Shown: one piece after another, positions 4,449 to 5,813 of the stretch
How the letters are laid out: each line of letters opens with the position of its first letter
Numbering within the stretch: position 1 is the first letter of the stretch
DNA from: Desulfobacula sp.
Lineage (GTDB): Bacteria > Desulfobacterota > Desulfobacteria > Desulfobacterales > Desulfobacteraceae
Reading direction: 5' to 3'
Assembly (NCBI GenBank): GCA_023139225.1
Contig: JAGLNZ010000131.1
Location: 1-5,813 of the forward strand
Length of the DNA: 5,813 nucleotides
The notes under the pieces: generated by a model
Told to the model about the DNA's origin: nothing
Databases searched by the model: none
The model's input: only the letters and a program-made list of their open reading frames with translations
Program-made: the position numbers and the translations under genes

Positions 4449-5813
4449 TTATCCTTTCGCCTTATATACTTTGCACAGCATACTTTTTATGGGAGCGCCC
4501 AGCCCAGCTTTGCCTTCATGGCCCATGGGAATAAGCTGGTTGACATTGACATCCCATACACCGAACAATTCAGGCTCTTTGCCTTCTTTTTCCGGAAACC
4601 ACCATCCATGTTCGGCCATGACTATGTCAGGATGAATAACGGGAGTGACAAGGGCTCTTACCGTGATCTTCCCCAGCCAGTTTTCCACACAGACCTTTTC
4701 CCCGTGTGCTATGCCGTATTTTTTGGCTGTATCCGGGTGGATTTCTAAGACCGGATCTTTCTGCTGTTCACGAAGCCACGGGATTTGCCGGTGTTCCGAA
4801 TGAAAGAATGGCCCCATTCTTCTTCCGGTACTGAGGATGAGCGGATATTCCTTGAACAGGTCAGGTGTACTGACCGGGCTGTAAGGCGGTTCTTCATGGT
4901 AAGGCATGGGGTCAAGTTCCCATTTTTCAAGCCAGGATGAATAAAGTTCGATTTTTCCCGACGGTGTTCTGAACCCCGGTTTTTTGTCTTCTCTGAGCAG
5001 GCCTTTCTCATACCGAAAATAGGGCTTGCTGGGGTGACCCTTGGGAGGGATCATCCAGGTCTTGTCACAAAGATCTTTATAGGTCATGTCAGCGGACTCT
5101 AAAAGACTGTCAAACAGCTGATGAACGTTGTCATAGGGAAAGTCCTTCATGAAGCGTTTGCACAGCTCAAGGTTGATCTCAATATCTGATTTGCAGTCCC
5201 CAACTTCCACCACTTTTTTGATGGCCTGTAATGGTACCCACCATGCTTTTAACGAGTCTTTTTCAAGAAAGGTTGCAGCAGGCAGAATCACATCACAGAG
5301 CATGGCTGTCGGTGTCATGAAAAGATCCACGCAAACGGTAAAATCAAGTTTTTTAATGGCCTTGTGCCATTTTTGGGGCTCCATGCCGGTGCAGGCAATG
5401 GGGTTGGCTGTCTGTATCCACATGCCCTTGATTTCATACGGGTCGCCTGAAAAGATTTGTTCCAGGACTTTATCCGGCTGTGCCCATGCCCTGAAATCTT
5501 TAATCGCACCATAATCATGCATGCCGATGCGTTTTTCCATTACATCCGGGGGCAGGCTTAAAATGGCACCGCCCGAGTGATAGGGATAGGTGACGACATC
5601 ATAGGCATACCGGGCTATGGCATTGCCGCCGGGGTTATCAAGATTACCGGTCAGGCACCAGAGATGGTTGATGGCCTGGGACGTCGGAACCGTTGACGGT
5701 ATGGTGTCAATGGGAAGTCCCCAGTGAAGCGCCGATGGCTTGCTTTTGGCATACATGCGGGCGGCCTTCCTGATTTTATCTGCGGGTACCCAGGTGATTT
5801 TAGACACTTTTTC
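4449..5813 (-). CDS. Molybdopterin oxidoreductase large subunit, C-terminal part (5' end beyond the right edge)
   Basis: Catalytic subunit of the DMSO reductase/formate dehydrogenase superfamily, which holds a bis-molybdopterin Mo or W centre. 454 residues are visible and the frame is open through 5813; a GTG at 5807 falls inside a conserved stretch (ITWVPADKIRKAARMYA) and is not the start. Counting from that valine, 130-185 hold NPIACTGMEPQKW and VDLFMTPTAMLCDVILPA, typical of the central fold. TPSGKIELYSSW at 281-292 leads into the C-terminal molybdopterin-binding domain: YPLILSTGRR 321-330, FHSEHRQIPWLRE 335-347, EIHPDTAKKYGI 355-366, AEHGWWFPE 398-406. The missing half would hold the N-terminal [4Fe-4S] motif, any Tat signal and the Mo ligand, so the substrate cannot be told. 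The TPSGKIELYSS type of C-terminus also occurs in acetylene hydratase and thiosulfate reductase-like enzymes. It is followed after 5 bp by its Fe-S partner gene. Confidence 0.93.
   Translation of the reverse strand, partial: EKVSKITWVPADKIRKAARMYAKSKPSALHWGLPIDTIPSTVPTSQAINHLWCLTGNLDNPGGNAIARYAYDVVTYPYHSGGAILSLPPDVMEKRIGMHDYGAIKDFRAWAQPDKVLEQIFSGDPYEIKGMWIQTANPIACTGMEPQKWHKAIKKLDFTVCVDLFMTPTAMLCDVILPAATFLEKDSLKAWWVPLQAIKKVVEVGDCKSDIEINLELCKRFMKDFPYDNVHQLFDSLLESADMTYKDLCDKTWMIPPKGHPSKPYFRYEKGLLREDKKPGFRTPSGKIELYSSWLEKWELDPMPYHEEPPYSPVSTPDLFKEYPLILSTGRRMGPFFHSEHRQIPWLREQQKDPVLEIHPDTAKKYGIAHGEKVCVENWLGKITVRALVTPVIHPDIVMAEHGWWFPEKEGKEPELFGVWDVNVNQLIPMGHEGKAGLGAPIKSMLCKVYKAKG

Noticed and set aside
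4449..5813. Naming the molybdoenzyme acetylene hydratase, formate dehydrogenase or thiosulfate reductase
   Set aside because: The visible C-terminal half is shared by many subfamilies; the Mo ligand and N-terminal cluster that would discriminate are outside the window.

Overview
The window looks like a chromosomal segment of an anaerobic, probably sulfate-reducing Desulfobacterota bacterium of the Desulfobacteraceae/Desulfobacula type. This is inferred from gene content, not from a marker gene. The clues are a tetraheme class III (c3-like) cytochrome, a molybdopterin oxidoreductase with a small Fe-S partner, a NifX-like metal-cluster-binding protein under sigma54 control, and a PAS sensor kinase whose N-terminus (KPTYEEL plus a coiled coil) is of a type common in that group. 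There are six protein genes, two of them cut by the window edges. I see no RNA gene, CRISPR array or mobile element.

Layout from left to right. Positions 1-1043 (minus) hold the N-terminal 347 residues of a PAS-GAF-histidine kinase, cut exactly at its H-box. After a 161-bp divergent gap, 1205-1903 (plus) encodes a membrane-anchored or exported tetraheme cytochrome. Convergent to it, with only 21 bp between the stop codons, 1925-2302 (minus) encodes a small NifX/NifB-type Fe-Mo-cluster-binding domain protein that starts at TTG. Next, 2505-3848 (minus) encodes a PAS-AAA+-Fis sigma54-dependent activator. Finally 4108-4443 and 4449-5813 (both minus) form the end of an operon: a large molybdopterin oxidoreductase (N-terminus off the right edge) followed after 5 bp by a short two-cluster ferredoxin-like protein.

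The most interesting part is the regulatory wiring of the middle block, which can be read from the DNA. Both the NifX-like gene and the activator gene are preceded by near-consensus sigma54 -24/-12 promoters with exact GG-N10-GC spacing (2337-2351 and 3936-3951). Each promoter has an upstream palindrome of form YTGCA-N5-TGCAA about 115-125 bp before its -24 element (2475-2489 and 4063-4077). The two palindromes share the longer motif TGCANNNGTTGCAAWTT, and their distances to the promoter differ by 11 bp, about one helical turn. A third copy with an N4 spacer (3896-3909) lies just downstream of the activator's predicted start site. The simplest reading is that the activator controls its own gene and the NifX-like gene. 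Its PAS domain carries three closely spaced cysteines (C58, C67, C71). Together with the NifX-like target, this resembles the OrpR/orange-protein system of Desulfovibrio, in which, as I recall, an Fe-S PAS activator drives sigma54 operons. Here it appears in a reduced layout beside a molybdoenzyme operon.

No gene-free stretch exceeds 300 bases. The gap at 1044-1204 is AT-rich and shows no convincing promoter. The gaps at 2303-2504 and 3849-4107 hold the regulatory sites listed.
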